IMG/VR virus record: IMGVR_UViG_3300021598_001198
Coordinates: 62,001 to 126,000 of that record
Source: a virus
Length of the DNA stretch: 64,000 nucleotides
Strand: one strand, 5' to 3'
Positions 1 to 7,693 of this stretch are shown here, piece after piece (positions within the stretch are counted from its first letter, which is position 1; every line of letters starts with the position of its first letter). The notes below the pieces were generated by a model that made no database searches, was not told where the DNA came from, and saw nothing but the letters and a program-made list of their open reading frames with translations. The position numbers and the translations under genes were made by a program.

Positions 1-1
1 G

Positions 2-208
2 CAAGGTGGTAAGGAATTGTATGAGGACATCGATGTCTACACCGACACCGAACTTGCGGAAGAACTACTACCAACCCAAGCAGGTTTCTTTTTCGGGGGA
101 ACTGAATATGATGAGTGGTATCTAAAAGGTTTAGAAGATACCATCAAACAAATCACTCCCTTATTAGAGGAAAAGGAAGGAGATTTCTACTACCAATCAT
201 CCTGGTAA
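2..208 (+). CDS. Conserved phage protein, C-terminal part (truncated by window edge)
   Basis: The frame is open from the first base, so the gene starts before the window. The visible 68 residues are acidic and aromatic, with an FFFGGTEYDEWY core and a YYQSSW ending. I recognise this ending from a widespread phage family of unknown role whose full-length members also have a conserved Trp/His motif near the N-terminus. An intrinsic terminator follows 8 bases after the stop. Confidence 0.75.
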   Translation, partial: QGGKELYEDIDVYTDTELAEELLPTQAGFFFGGTEYDEWYLKGLEDTIKQITPLLEEKEGDFYYQSSW

Positions 209-216
209 AAAAATAA

Positions 217-252
217 AAAGAGGATATCGTTTGGTAAAATGGTATCCTCTTT
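217..252 (+). terminator. Intrinsic terminator
   Basis: Ten-base-pair stem (AAAGAGGATA / TATCCTCTTT) with a 16-base loop, directly after the first gene. The 3' arm ends in TTT but no long U tract follows, so termination may be partial. The loop holds the -33 box of the next promoter. Confidence 0.65.
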
Positions 253-261
253 ATACCTTTG
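230..261 (+). promoter_or_regulatory. Bacteroidota-type promoter
   Basis: TTTG (230-233), a 20-base spacer and TACCTTTG (254-261) match the Bacteroidota consensus TTTG-N19-23-TAnnTTTG. It lies 30 bases before the ATG at 292 and overlaps the upstream terminator hairpin, a compact arrangement. Confidence 0.75.
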
Positions 262-291
262 TATTAATGAACAGCTTAAAATAGATAGATT

Positions 292-906
292 ATGCCGAAC
301 TGGTGTCAAAACTCAATAACAATAACAGGTACTGAAGAGCAGATTGGTTTGCTCACTCGTATCCTTAATGATGTTCCAAAGTCCGAACCTGAAAAGTGTA
401 TCGTGTTTGAGTCCTTAATCGGTCGTGAACCTGAAATTAGTAAAGAAGAATACGAACAAGGTGGATGGTATAATGCAAACACCAGTTGGTATGGTACCAA
501 ATGGGATGTGTCATACGCCGACTGCAACTTCACTTTTGAGAAGGATGTTATCTATATGTCACCTGATACGGCGTGGTCACCACCAATAAACTTTGGTGTT
601 GTATTACACAAGATGTATGGTGTGGATGTGGAGTTGTTCTACTCGGAGGGTGGAAGTGATTTCTGTGGCAAAACAACCATTAATCAAAACGGAGTGGTTG
701 AGGATGATTATGGTTATCTCGAAGGTAACTATCGTTTTGACGAAGAATACTTTTGGGAATCCCTTTTCCAAAATGAGATGGAATATGCAATCGATAACGA
801 AACTAGTGTTGATGACTTCGTTGCACAATTCCCTTATGTGGATACGGAAGACGCAAAAGAAATCCGTAGAATATACGAAGAAGAACTAAAGGAAAAAGTA
901 AAATAA
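292..906 (+). CDS. MPNWC-type (Api92-like/DUF1281-like) phage protein
   Basis: 204 residues starting MPNWCQNSITITG, the signature of the Api92-like family with a ferredoxin-like fold that is common in phages and some plasmids; no function is established. The middle is rich in Trp, Tyr and Gly (W at about 63, 67 and 71; PDTAWSPP around 90) and the C-terminus is a charged helix. It has its own promoter and is first of a run of plus-strand genes with gaps of a few bases. Confidence 0.85.
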   Translation: MPNWCQNSITITGTEEQIGLLTRILNDVPKSEPEKCIVFESLIGREPEISKEEYEQGGWYNANTSWYGTKWDVSYADCNFTFEKDVIYMSPDTAWSPPINFGVVLHKMYGVDVELFYSEGGSDFCGKTTINQNGVVEDDYGYLEGNYRFDEEYFWESLFQNEMEYAIDNETSVDDFVAQFPYVDTEDAKEIRRIYEEELKEKVK

Positions 907-912
907 ATTCAT

Positions 913-1173
913 ATGGAAGATTTGAAAATATTATCGACAGCAGAACCTCAAGAAGAATTAACCTACCAAGAATGGGTAGACGCATTGAGAACTCAAGAGA
1001 ATGTCATTGTTTCATCCAAATACCACGCAAGAACCATCGAGCAACGGATTAAAGTTGATGAAGCAATTCAAATGAAAAGAGAAATGGAAAACTCTGAAGT
1101 AAAATTTTCCGACGGGACAGCCGAACCCCGAATTTTGTTTGGCATGTTAAAATCTGTATTAAACTTCTTTTAA
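913..1173 (+). CDS. Hypothetical protein
   Basis: 86 residues, Glu/Gln-rich, probably helical from residue 20 to 65. No family recognised. It sits 6 bases after the preceding gene and 5 before the next, so it is probably co-transcribed with both. Confidence 0.7.
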   Translation: MEDLKILSTAEPQEELTYQEWVDALRTQENVIVSSKYHARTIEQRIKVDEAIQMKREMENSEVKFSDGTAEPRILFGMLKSVLNFF

Positions 1174-1178
1174 AGATT

Positions 1179-1658
1179 ATGGGACGAGTAAATAAAACAA
1201 TCGAGGGTGTCTTCATTGACATCGTAGGGTCAAAGAGTGAACTGAGTTCATATGACCAATTCATCAACCACGGTGATGGTAAGAAATATTCTAAGGAGCT
1301 TAAAGAGCTCACTGGTTTATATAAGAACTTAATCACTGAGAGTAAATTAACATTCGAAAAACTAGCATCACTCGAGGAGATTATAATCCAAATGAGAATT
1401 CGTGAGGACCTCAGTGATATCAAGTTGACTCAAGTTCGTGAGTACATCTACGCAAGGACTCCTTTCTACCGTAAGGATAAGAAGTCAAAAGATGTCCGTG
1501 TTATTGTCGACAAGATTGAGTTTCACCCTGAGGAGGATTTGGAGATTTTGTCTGGCGACAAGGAGTTCATGACCAAAGCCAAGATGAAGTTAGCTCAGGC
1601 TATGGACCTCGAGATTGAGGAAAACATCCGAGTATTCAAATCAACATTTAAAAAGTAG
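1179..1658 (+). CDS. Hypothetical charged helical protein
   Basis: 159 residues, Lys/Glu-rich, mostly predicted helical, no signal peptide or membrane segment. A short aromatic stretch (YARTPFYRK, about 91-99) interrupts the helices. No family recognised. Close spacing to both neighbours suggests one operon. Confidence 0.7.
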   Translation: MGRVNKTIEGVFIDIVGSKSELSSYDQFINHGDGKKYSKELKELTGLYKNLITESKLTFEKLASLEEIIIQMRIREDLSDIKLTQVREYIYARTPFYRKDKKSKDVRVIVDKIEFHPEEDLEILSGDKEFMTKAKMKLAQAMDLEIEENIRVFKSTFKK

Positions 1659-1662
1659 AGGT

Positions 1663-1962
1663 ATGAAAACAGAAACAATTTCAACAGGTATTGGACTCTC
1701 AATTTACAAAGGTGATTGGGATGGAGCACAGTGGACACTTACTGGTTTCCCTAAAAAAGAAGCAATTGGTCACGACTACGACTCTGCCTATGACTTCGAG
1801 GACTGTGTCAAGAGAAACATCAATTGTAGTGGAATCGATTTTGACAGTGAGTATTGTCAGTTCTACGCATACGCAAAGACCAAAGCTCGTTTGGTGAGTT
1901 TTGCAAACCAAATCAAGAAACACTTTGAGAAAGCAAAGCAACTGAAGGAGGAGATGTACTGA
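1663..1962 (+). CDS. Hypothetical protein
   Basis: 99 residues. The frame is open from 1615, but the ATG at 1663, right after the previous stop and an AGAGGT stretch, is the better start. The N-terminal half is beta/aromatic (YKGDWDGAQWTL) and the C-terminal 35 residues form a Lys-rich helix. No family recognised. Confidence 0.7.
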   Translation: MKTETISTGIGLSIYKGDWDGAQWTLTGFPKKEAIGHDYDSAYDFEDCVKRNINCSGIDFDSEYCQFYAYAKTKARLVSFANQIKKHFEKAKQLKEEMY

Positions 1963-2053
1963 ATTTAGATTGGCAAAAATATTCTAGAAAAATTTGGAAT
2001 ATTCTAGTAAATGTATTAATTTTGAATATAGAACATTAAAAATCAATAGGTGT

Positions 2054-2656
2054 ATGACAAACAAAATCAAATTAGGAACTGAGGTCGTAGTATCCGACCC
2101 TTGTTACACAATCCCAACCTGGTGTCAGGGAATTGTTAGTGGTGTTAAACCCGGTATGTATGACACCTATGTTAAGCGTCACGACTGTGGTGATTGGGGT
2201 ATCCGAAGTTCAATGATACTTGTCATACACGAGGACCATAAAGACGACAAACTGGTTTGGAAAGATTATCCTGCAACCATCGGTGTCGACTCAGGTCAGT
2301 GTGGAATCTTCTCCAAAGAATCTTACCGTGACGACTCTATTACAGAACGAATCGGTTTGGGAGATGGTGACATTTCATTCTTTGGTGTAACACCTTGGAA
2401 AGAAATGACCGAGGCCCGTGAGGAAGAACAAGGTGAAAAATGGTACATCAGTATGTGTTCTCGTACCTTGGGTGATAGTCGATACGGTGTGTATGACGAG
2501 GGAGTAGTTTCTTCATCTGGTTTTGGTGATGGTTCTTACACATTATATGTTGCAAAGAAAAGAGGAAAGATTATTGCAATGTGTGTTGACTTCGCGGTGG
2601 AGGAAGACGAAGTAATTGATTTTGAATTTTTTCGTGATATCCATATTGAGAAGTAA
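2054..2656 (+). CDS. DUF4241-like protein
   Basis: 200 residues from the ATG at 2054; the frame is open from 1994, but that part lies in AT-rich leader. Features resembling the DUF4241 group are VSDPCY near residue 15, a VKPGMY turn, DWGIRSSMI, and VDSGQCGIF near residue 82, followed by a Gly-rich GFGDGSYTLYVA segment. Function unknown. An upstream ATTTAGATTGGC stretch (1963-1974) resembles the repeat found at 3.9-4.55 kb. Confidence 0.7.
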   Translation: MTNKIKLGTEVVVSDPCYTIPTWCQGIVSGVKPGMYDTYVKRHDCGDWGIRSSMILVIHEDHKDDKLVWKDYPATIGVDSGQCGIFSKESYRDDSITERIGLGDGDISFFGVTPWKEMTEAREEEQGEKWYISMCSRTLGDSRYGVYDEGVVSSSGFGDGSYTLYVAKKRGKIIAMCVDFAVEEDEVIDFEFFRDIHIEK

Positions 2657-2680
2657 TAAATTTTATTTAGATTTGGAGTT

Positions 2681-2971
2681 ATGAAAAAAATATTATTTAT
2701 ATCAGCACTTGGATTAGTTGGTTGTGGAACCAATCGAACATATATCCAACACGGGGACAAGGCATTAGTAAGTGGACACAAAGTTTACTTTATCGATTGC
2801 AACATAACCCGAGAAGTAATTAAACCCCAATGGGATAAAGGTTCATATGGTGATACCATGAAGGTATACTTAGTGGATACACTGACATTTATGAATATGT
2901 GTAGAAAAGCATCACCATGTGGATGTTCACCAGCAGGAACAACCGCAAATAAAACTGTAACAAAAACTTAG
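2681..2971 (+). CDS. Small lipoprotein
   Basis: 96 residues with a lipoprotein signal peptide: MKK start, hydrophobic core, lipobox LVGC with Cys15 as predicted lipid site. The mature part is Cys-rich near its end (CRKASPCGCSP). Probably anchored to the inner face of the outer membrane. No family recognised. Downstream gene begins 5 bases later. Confidence 0.8.
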   Translation: MKKILFISALGLVGCGTNRTYIQHGDKALVSGHKVYFIDCNITREVIKPQWDKGSYGDTMKVYLVDTLTFMNMCRKASPCGCSPAGTTANKTVTKT

Positions 2972-2975
2972 TATT

Positions 2976-3437
2976 ATGTTCAATACACAGAAACCTCAAG
3001 AACCGATTCACATATTCACCCCATCTCAGTGGTTGAATATTGGTTGGCTGGCCATGGTACCAGCAACTTACTTCGTACACCCATATGCATGTGCATTGGC
3101 GGTAGTCATCTATATCTACAAATATTTCGAAGTAGATTGTTGGAGGTATGAATTCTATGATGACTGTGTAATTGAACGAAAAGGGGTCTTCAGTGTGACT
3201 CGAGAATCTGTGAACTATTTCAGGATTAAATCTGTAATGGTCGACGAACCATTTTGGATGAGATTACTTGGACTGTCTGTTGTTCGAGTTATTACTTCAG
3301 AGCAATTTAAACAGCAACTAATATTTCAAGCCGTACCACACGGTGAAGGTATTCAAGCGTTTTTACAGCACAACGCAAGAGTGGAGAGACAAAATATGGG
3401 AATTAGGGATTTTGATGTATTCAATACTCACCTGTAG
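2976..3437 (+). CDS. Bacterial PH-domain-like membrane protein
   Basis: 153 residues. Residues about 16-50 form one or two membrane segments, followed by a beta-rich domain with the pattern YEFYDDCVIERKGVFSV ... RIKSVMVDEPFWMRLLG, resembling the bPH2 (DUF304/YdbS-like) domain after its membrane hairpin. Function of that family is not established. The call rests on the membrane-then-beta layout and on the R-x-K-S-V and G-L-S-V-V-R-V positions. Confidence 0.65.
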   Translation: MFNTQKPQEPIHIFTPSQWLNIGWLAMVPATYFVHPYACALAVVIYIYKYFEVDCWRYEFYDDCVIERKGVFSVTRESVNYFRIKSVMVDEPFWMRLLGLSVVRVITSEQFKQQLIFQAVPHGEGIQAFLQHNARVERQNMGIRDFDVFNTHL

Positions 3438-3451
3438 CAATATTTAAAGTC

Positions 3452-3610
3452 ATGATAGTAGTAGAACCACGGATTCAGGAACAGTTCATGAGGATAGCAA
3501 TGGCTAGACTTAATAAGAAATATTGTTTTAAACCTCAAAGGTTAGCAATGGCGGCCAAGATGTTTTCACAATATTTGCAACGTTTGGAAGAAAGGGGGAA
3601 GAGTAAATGA
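3452..3610 (+). CDS. Small basic hypothetical protein
   Basis: 52 residues, strongly basic (many Arg/Lys) and helical, starting MIVVEPRIQEQF. Its stop overlaps the start of the next gene in an ATGA, typical translational coupling, which supports it as real. Function unknown. Confidence 0.65.
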   Translation: MIVVEPRIQEQFMRIAMARLNKKYCFKPQRLAMAAKMFSQYLQRLEERGKSK

Positions 3611-3927
3611 AACTCTTCATCAGGGACAAGGTATACTTCACGGACCCTACCACAGGTGAAATAATAGAAGACACCATTACCGACGTTAATGACAACGTAG
3701 TGATGGGAAAGAAATTCAACTTGACTGATTTATATTGGAAGGGTGAGTTAAACGTATATAGGTTAGAGTGTCACATATGTGGATTCAGTATACCAGCACC
3801 TCTATCGCAATTTCAGGTAGATGGAATAAAAGGTAAGCAGCAATTATTACCATCCACATGTGGTGTATGTTTAGAAGAGTCACGGTACCCTGATAACCCT
3901 GAGGAGGGAATCATACTGTGGATTTAG
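3607..3927 (+). CDS. Zinc-ribbon-like protein
   Basis: 106 residues. Two Cys pairs, CHIC (about 55-58) and CGVC (about 85-88), could bind one zinc ion across an intervening hairpin. The N-terminal half is beta-rich with TDPTTGE. Coupled by ATGA overlap to the upstream basic microprotein. Its stop codon lies inside a copy of the GATTTAGTTTGGC repeat (3921-3933). Confidence 0.65.
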   Translation: MKLFIRDKVYFTDPTTGEIIEDTITDVNDNVVMGKKFNLTDLYWKGELNVYRLECHICGFSIPAPLSQFQVDGIKGKQQLLPSTCGVCLEESRYPDNPEEGIILWI

Positions 3928-3933
3928 TTTGGC
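3921..3933 (+). repeat. Upstream copy of the GATTTAGTTTGGC element
   Basis: GATTTAGTTTGGC, identical over 13 bases to the copies downstream of the H1/AP2-like gene. It overlaps the stop codon of the preceding gene. Confidence 0.75.
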
Positions 3934-3963
3934 ATTAGTTCTTTGAAAGATTTTTTTATAGGA

Positions 3964-3995
3964 TTTGGTTTTTAGGATTTTCTTGTGTATATTTT
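3964..3995 (+). promoter_or_regulatory. Bacteroidota-type promoter
   Basis: TTTG (3964-3967), exactly 20 bases, then TATATTTT (3988-3995), one mismatch from TAnnTTTG. It drives the H1-like gene, whose ATG is 21 bases downstream. Confidence 0.7.
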
Positions 3996-4016
3996 ATATA
4001 TCAAAATCAATATATT

Positions 4017-4286
4017 ATGGCAACAAAGAAGTCCACAACTAAAAAACCCGCCAGCAAACCAGCGGCGAAACCAGCTCCAGCCCCCAAAAAGGGTGGGAAG
4101 AAAGCAGTAGCAGCTCCGGCTATGAAAACAACCGTAAGTACTTACGTACCTGTTTCACACCACATCTACTATGATGGTTTCTCTTACCGTGTACGTGCTA
4201 GCGTTAACGGAACCCGTTACTCTCAGAACTTCTCCTCCAAGAAGAAAGCTTTCGAGTTCCGTAAGAGTATCTTGAGTAATATGTAA
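4017..4286 (+). CDS. Histone-H1-like tail plus AP2-like DNA-binding domain
   Basis: 89 residues in two parts. Residues 1-37 are Lys/Ala/Pro-rich with KKPA and KPAAKPAPAP repeats, like bacterial histone H1 tails. Residues about 46-85 (HIYYDGFSYRVRASVNG, YSQNFSSKKKAFEFRK) have the three-strand-plus-helix layout of AP2-like or integrase arm-binding domains. Probably an abundant DNA-binding protein. It has its own promoter and a strong terminator, so it is a monocistronic unit. Codon choice is more GC-rich than neighbours, as in highly expressed genes. The DNA target is unknown; flanking repeats are candidates. Confidence 0.75.
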   Translation: MATKKSTTKKPASKPAAKPAPAPKKGGKKAVAAPAMKTTVSTYVPVSHHIYYDGFSYRVRASVNGTRYSQNFSSKKKAFEFRKSILSNM

Positions 4287-4309
4287 TAGACGACTCAAGT
4301 CTCTTAACC

Positions 4310-4344
4310 AAATCCTGTGATTAACGTCACGGGATTTTTTTTTT
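4310..4344 (+). terminator. Strong intrinsic terminator
   Basis: Eleven-base-pair stem AAATCCTGTGA / TCACGGGATTT (one G-T pair), six-base loop TTAACG, then an uninterrupted T run. Closes the H1-like gene. Confidence 0.9.
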
Positions 4345-4362
4345 AATGAGAATCCTGACGAC

Positions 4363-4553
4363 GGGACCTGAGATGGTCAATTTAGTTTGGCGGAAAGGTT
4401 GTTTAGACAATTGATGTTGTAACAATAAATCCACCGATTTAGTTTGGCGGAATCAGAATCCTCAGAATCGTCCGACGGTACCGATTTTGTTTGGCACAAA
4501 CTAACTAACACTTGTTAGTTCAGGGACCTGAGGAGGTCGATTTAGTTTGGCGG
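4363..4553 (+). repeat. Array of four TTTAGTTTGGC elements, two with a hairpin
   Basis: Copies at 4379-4393, 4436-4450, 4483-4497 (variant GATTTTGTTTGGCAC) and 4539-4553 share GATTTAGTTTGGCGG. The first and last are longer repeats: GGGACCTGAGRWGGTC directly precedes the core (4363-4393 and 4523-4553), and in the last copy GACCT-GAGG-AGGTC is a perfect hairpin. A further inverted repeat, AACTAA CACTTG TTAGTT, lies at 4499-4520. No gene fits the region. Role unknown: operator array, origin, or RNA element. Confidence 0.8.
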
Positions 4554-4560
4554 GGGAATG

Positions 4561-4576
4561 GTATTTATATGTAAAG
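4561..4576 (+). promoter_or_regulatory. TATTTAT-type promoter-like element (shared 16-mer)
   Basis: GTATTTATATGTAAAG, identical over 16 bases to the sequence upstream of the minus-strand gene at 31597-32790 (32801-32816). The core TATTTAT is 16 bases before the ATG at 4585. No TTTG-N20-TAnnTTTG pair is seen here, suggesting a second promoter class. Confidence 0.55.
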
Positions 4577-4584
4577 TAAATGAG

Positions 4585-5376
4585 ATGATTAAACTAACAG
4601 AAACTTTAGAAGGTGATGATGTCCAAAAGTTTCACGACGCTTTACCACAAATAGGTGACTCACTTAAAGGACTGACCGATGGGACCATTACAATAAAATA
4701 TGTTGTAGCTGAAGACCCAACCCAAGGAACAATAGATGGTGTCCCTTTTATAAGTGAATGTCTATTGAAACTATTTGTTGATGTTAACAGGGTTTATCCT
4801 GAGATGATTAATGACATCTACATTTTGGTTGGCAGAAAAATTCAAGAGATTGGGTTCGGTGAATTTCCGTTCAAGTTAAGTATAAGGTCACTTCACCTTA
4901 TTAACGGACCTTTAATTATTGATTTATTAGAAGAATCGTTTGACAGAAATTATACCAATCACCTCAGGTATGATAATCCAACAATACAGTACATTTTGTC
5001 TGGCCAATATTCCCTTGTATTACCTCAAGATGTATTACCTAAGTTTTTTGACCAAATGGATGAGTGGATAAAAATTTTAATAAAGAGAGCGACGGTGTAT
5101 TACACCGTATATAAAAAAGGAAAGATAGATGACCATGAGTATGAACTCGTAGACAACCCAGTTATTAGAGTTGTGGTACGCGGGAAAAAAGATATAAAAA
5201 ATGAAAAAGATTTAATTCCGTTCATTGATTCAAAATTTAAAACCATAGATGGTATCGAAAAAGGTAGTCCCGATTTCCCCTATAACTTACAAGATAATAT
5301 TATTGATAAGTTAGAAAAAAAGTTCAGGGAGAAACACAACGTAAGAATTTTTATTGACGACACGAGACGTGTATGA
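4585..5376 (+). CDS. Hypothetical protein, possible late or virion gene
   Basis: 263 residues from the ATG at 4585 (MIKLTETLEG). The frame is open from an ATG at 4558, but those nine codons contain the promoter-like 16-mer, so the later ATG is preferred. Soluble, acidic, mixed alpha/beta, ending with a charged helix and a DDTRRV tail. No family recognised. It is isolated by repeats upstream and a terminator downstream, and the element shared with 31597-32790 suggests co-regulation. Confidence 0.75.
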   Translation: MIKLTETLEGDDVQKFHDALPQIGDSLKGLTDGTITIKYVVAEDPTQGTIDGVPFISECLLKLFVDVNRVYPEMINDIYILVGRKIQEIGFGEFPFKLSIRSLHLINGPLIIDLLEESFDRNYTNHLRYDNPTIQYILSGQYSLVLPQDVLPKFFDQMDEWIKILIKRATVYYTVYKKGKIDDHEYELVDNPVIRVVVRGKKDIKNEKDLIPFIDSKFKTIDGIEKGSPDFPYNLQDNIIDKLEKKFREKHNVRIFIDDTRRV

Positions 5377-5396
5377 CATATATACGTATATACATT

Positions 5397-5427
5397 AACC
5401 CCCTTGTATGACACTTGGGGGTTTTTT
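5397..5427 (+). terminator. Intrinsic terminator
   Basis: AACCCCC / GGGGGTT seven-base-pair stem with a 13-base loop, followed by six Ts. Ends the plus-strand block before the strand switch. Confidence 0.85.
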
Positions 5428-5627
5428 ATTTACATCTGTTTTTCTGAAAATATAAAAATATAACTCTTATTTCGAACAAGGGTCAATCCCCTACTATGTC
5501 CCACAATTTCCCACTTTAATCCACTTTTATGGATTGTAATACGACCAGCGGGATTTCTTGTCATACATTCGTATATATCTGAGAAAAATTCCTTACGACA
5601 AAAAATGTCTGGATTACAGGGTTAAAA
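5428..5627. other. Convergent strand-switch intergenic region
   Basis: No gene found in 200 bases. It holds a small inverted repeat AATCCA CTTTTA TGGATT (about 5519-5536). TATACGTATATA-like palindromic tracts lie on its edge (about 5381-5394) and near 5570. Transcription converges here from both sides. Confidence 0.5.
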
Positions 5628-5837
5628 TCAAGGGTTTTTTAACTCTTTCTGTATTACATTAGGGGTATCGTGGGTCAAAATCCTATCACTACTGTACATC
5701 CAAACAGAGGGTAAACCACTATAATGACATACCTGTTTTTCTCTCTCTTCAACCAGTTTCTTCTTAACCGATTCGTCAAAATAAACCCCATCAGATTCCA
5801 TATCCGAGAGTGGTCTGTACAGTATAAATTTTTTCAT
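5628..5837 (-). CDS. Hypothetical protein
   Basis: 69 residues with a short aromatic N-terminus (MKKFILYRPL) and a Lys/Glu helix (about 24-35). No family recognised. Last gene of the long minus-strand block, separated from the previous one by about 120 bases. Confidence 0.6.
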   Translation of the reverse strand: MKKFILYRPLSDMESDGVYFDESVKKKLVEEREKQVCHYSGLPSVWMYSSDRILTHDTPNVIQKELKNP

Positions 5838-5959
5838 ATAGATGTAACAACTATGGTTTCAAATTGTTTAAACCGATGTGGGTCTACCGCAGTAAACCAT
5901 ACTTTCTACCTTCTGTTTTTTTAACCACCAAAGGTGGTTCATTAACTTTTTAATATACT
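5838..5959. other. Intergenic spacer with hairpin
   Basis: AACCACC-AAA-GGTGGTT (5923-5939) forms a seven-base-pair hairpin. Read on the minus strand it is followed by A residues rather than T, so it is not a normal intrinsic terminator. Nothing else recognised. Confidence 0.5.
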
Positions 5960-6211
5960 TCATTTGTTATCCCTTATTATTCTTGTGATGATGTTTATGA
6001 AACCATTTAGGTTAGACATATTATTAATAACCAAATCCAATTCCCATACATGAACATTCCAGTGTTCATCTTTAACCATGTCACTATCATCTGAAGTTAG
6101 ATTAACATTATCTATATCCAAATTATAATAGTACCATGGTTCTGTTTGTCCTTCAAGATTCCCTTCAACCTTTTCAAAACCCAAATCAATTAAATTCTGT
6201 TCTGTAATCAT
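5960..6211 (-). CDS. Hypothetical protein
   Basis: 83 residues beginning MITEQNLIDLGFEKV, a motif seen in many small phage proteins of unknown role; the centre is aromatic and acidic (TEPWYYYNLDIDNV). Start overlaps the stop of the upstream gene (ATGA), so it is translationally coupled. Confidence 0.7.
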   Translation of the reverse strand: MITEQNLIDLGFEKVEGNLEGQTEPWYYYNLDIDNVNLTSDDSDMVKDEHWNVHVWELDLVINNMSNLNGFINIITRIIRDNK

Positions 6212-6576
6212 AACGTAATATGTTTTTTTATTATATCCATTATTTCTCTTGTGAGACTACCAGCGGTTTTTGTTCCATCAATATTCCAACGAATAATCAA
6301 TTCTTCTATAGAACCATATAGAATGTTCTCTGTGTTCTTAATCCTCGCGTGTGGAACATCTTCCCCGTTTACACATTCTTCACCTTCCTTTTCCACAAAT
6401 ACAGGAATGATATCAAAATCAACCATAGTATATTCCTTTAGTATATGACCATGATTCTTTACATCACCAGGGTGTAATGGGATTATTCCAATTTGGGTTG
6501 AATCGGTGGATGAGTTTATTTCATCATACCATCTTACCATCCAATTATTATTTTCTTTATACAGTATTCCTTTCAT
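6208..6576 (-). CDS. Hypothetical protein
   Basis: 122 residues, soluble, beta-rich N-terminal half (WMVRWYDEIN), helical C-terminus. No family recognised. ATGA overlaps with both neighbours mark it as the middle of a coupled trio (6827 to 5960). Confidence 0.7.
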   Translation of the reverse strand: MKGILYKENNNWMVRWYDEINSSTDSTQIGIIPLHPGDVKNHGHILKEYTMVDFDIIPVFVEKEGEECVNGEDVPHARIKNTENILYGSIEELIIRWNIDGTKTAGSLTREIMDIIKKHITL

Positions 6577-6827
6577 TTCTTTACATGTATATCTTTAAAT
6601 GAATCTATACTAACAAATTCTTCATTAAGGTAATTTATTACATCCCTCATTGTTTGTGCTTCATTTTCTGAACCTCTTATACTTAGAGATAGTGCTCCTG
6701 ATAGTATACTGGTAATTTGATTTAAAGTTATTTGAGGTTGGTCTGTAGGAGTTGAGAGATTATATATACATCTTCCATCTTTTATGGTTGTATCTATTAT
6801 TACTCTATATGTAATTTCGTTATTCAT
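6573..6827 (-). CDS. Hypothetical protein
   Basis: 84 residues with a beta N-terminal half and a helical SEAQTMRDVINYL-like second half; no membrane segment. No family recognised. First of the coupled trio. Confidence 0.65.
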   Translation of the reverse strand: MNNEITYRVIIDTTIKDGRCIYNLSTPTDQPQITLNQITSILSGALSLSIRGSENEAQTMRDVINYLNEEFVSIDSFKDIHVKK

Positions 6828-6857
6828 ATTATTAGTTGGAACCCCAGTTATTGTTTT

Positions 6858-7211
6858 TTAGTTATTTTCATTAATTTCCCCCAGCGATTCGTTAATCACT
6901 AAAAGTGTACCCAAAAACAAACGAATATAATCGTACATGTTTTCTATGTTACCTTCCACGTATTCATATGTATCCAATATCCTTTTAGCAAAATTAACAT
7001 AGTCTTCCCTGTTTCCGTTTCTTTTAAAAGTCTCACCTTCCTCAATTACACGGGTTCCGTTATTATGACATATTTCCACGTGGGTATCAAATCGAAAATC
7101 AGGGGACTCTTCAAAGAATCTTAATATAATAGTCATATCACCACGGCGAAGAATTTCACGGTGATTTTTATAGGTTATTCCCCTTAACAATGTAAAGTTA
7201 ATTGTATCCAT
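6858..7211 (-). CDS. Hypothetical protein
   Basis: 117 residues, soluble, with alternating charged beta strands then a helical C-terminus (NMYDYIRLFLGTLLVINE). No family recognised. Start shares a base with the stop of the upstream gene (TAATG). Confidence 0.65.
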   Translation of the reverse strand: MDTINFTLLRGITYKNHREILRRGDMTIILRFFEESPDFRFDTHVEICHNNGTRVIEEGETFKRNGNREDYVNFAKRILDTYEYVEGNIENMYDYIRLFLGTLLVINESLGEINENN

Positions 7212-7693
7212 TAATGATGATGCAATAATTCTTGGTAAACCTTTCCGTTTAATATATCTTTCTTCAACGCTTTATTCTCAGAATCACATATGATGAATCC
7301 CATATCCGTTCTGAATATTCTTAAGTACTTTAGATACCAACCATCGCGATAGGTTTCCAATGAGAAATACCTCCATTCACCCTCACCACCAGATTCTTCG
7401 TAGTATCTTTCCAGTAATGTGGTTAGTTCATCCTTGGTCCAAAAGAAATGTGGGTATTTGTTTATGGTAGAAATATCAGGATGTCCTTCATCATTCCAAT
7501 GATATCCCACATGGAAATCCCTTGTATCCACATTAAACTTATTGTTCTTTGGACAATCCCAATCAATGTCTTTGAAGAATACCCATTTATCTTGTGGTTC
7601 CATATTATTTATTTTTTCCATTAAAATGAACCTCGGGCACCGGAACCGGGAATTTTTTCCACTATAACGACGTTTTTTGAAAATATTTTCCAC
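7211..7693 (-). CDS. Hypothetical Trp-rich protein
   Basis: 160 residues from the TAATG-coupled start; a later Met (residue 31, MEPQDKW) could be used instead because the first 30 residues are basic and low-complexity. The core is rich in Trp, Tyr, Phe and His (FHVGYHWNDEGH, EGEWRYFSLETYRDGWYLKY). Family and function not recognised. Confidence 0.65.
   Translation of the reverse strand: MENIFKKRRYSGKNSRFRCPRFILMEKINNMEPQDKWVFFKDIDWDCPKNNKFNVDTRDFHVGYHWNDEGHPDISTINKYPHFFWTKDELTTLLERYYEESGGEGEWRYFSLETYRDGWYLKYLRIFRTDMGFIICDSENKALKKDILNGKVYQELLHHH

Noticed and set aside
593-889. 98-codon ORF inside the MPNWC-type gene
   Set aside because: The main frame carries a clear family signature; this overlapping frame has only random hydrophobic/basic composition.
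3921-4553. TTTAGTTTGGC repeats as simple promoters
   Set aside because: TTTG is present, but no TAnnTTTG follows at 19-23 bases in any copy, so they are not normal Bacteroidota promoters.
3921-4553. CRISPR array
   Set aside because: Only short 13-15 base cores with irregular spacing and variable flanks; no long direct repeats or cas genes.
5923-5939. AACCACC/GGTGGTT hairpin as a terminator
   Set aside because: On the minus strand it is followed by A rather than T; on the plus strand no gene precedes it.
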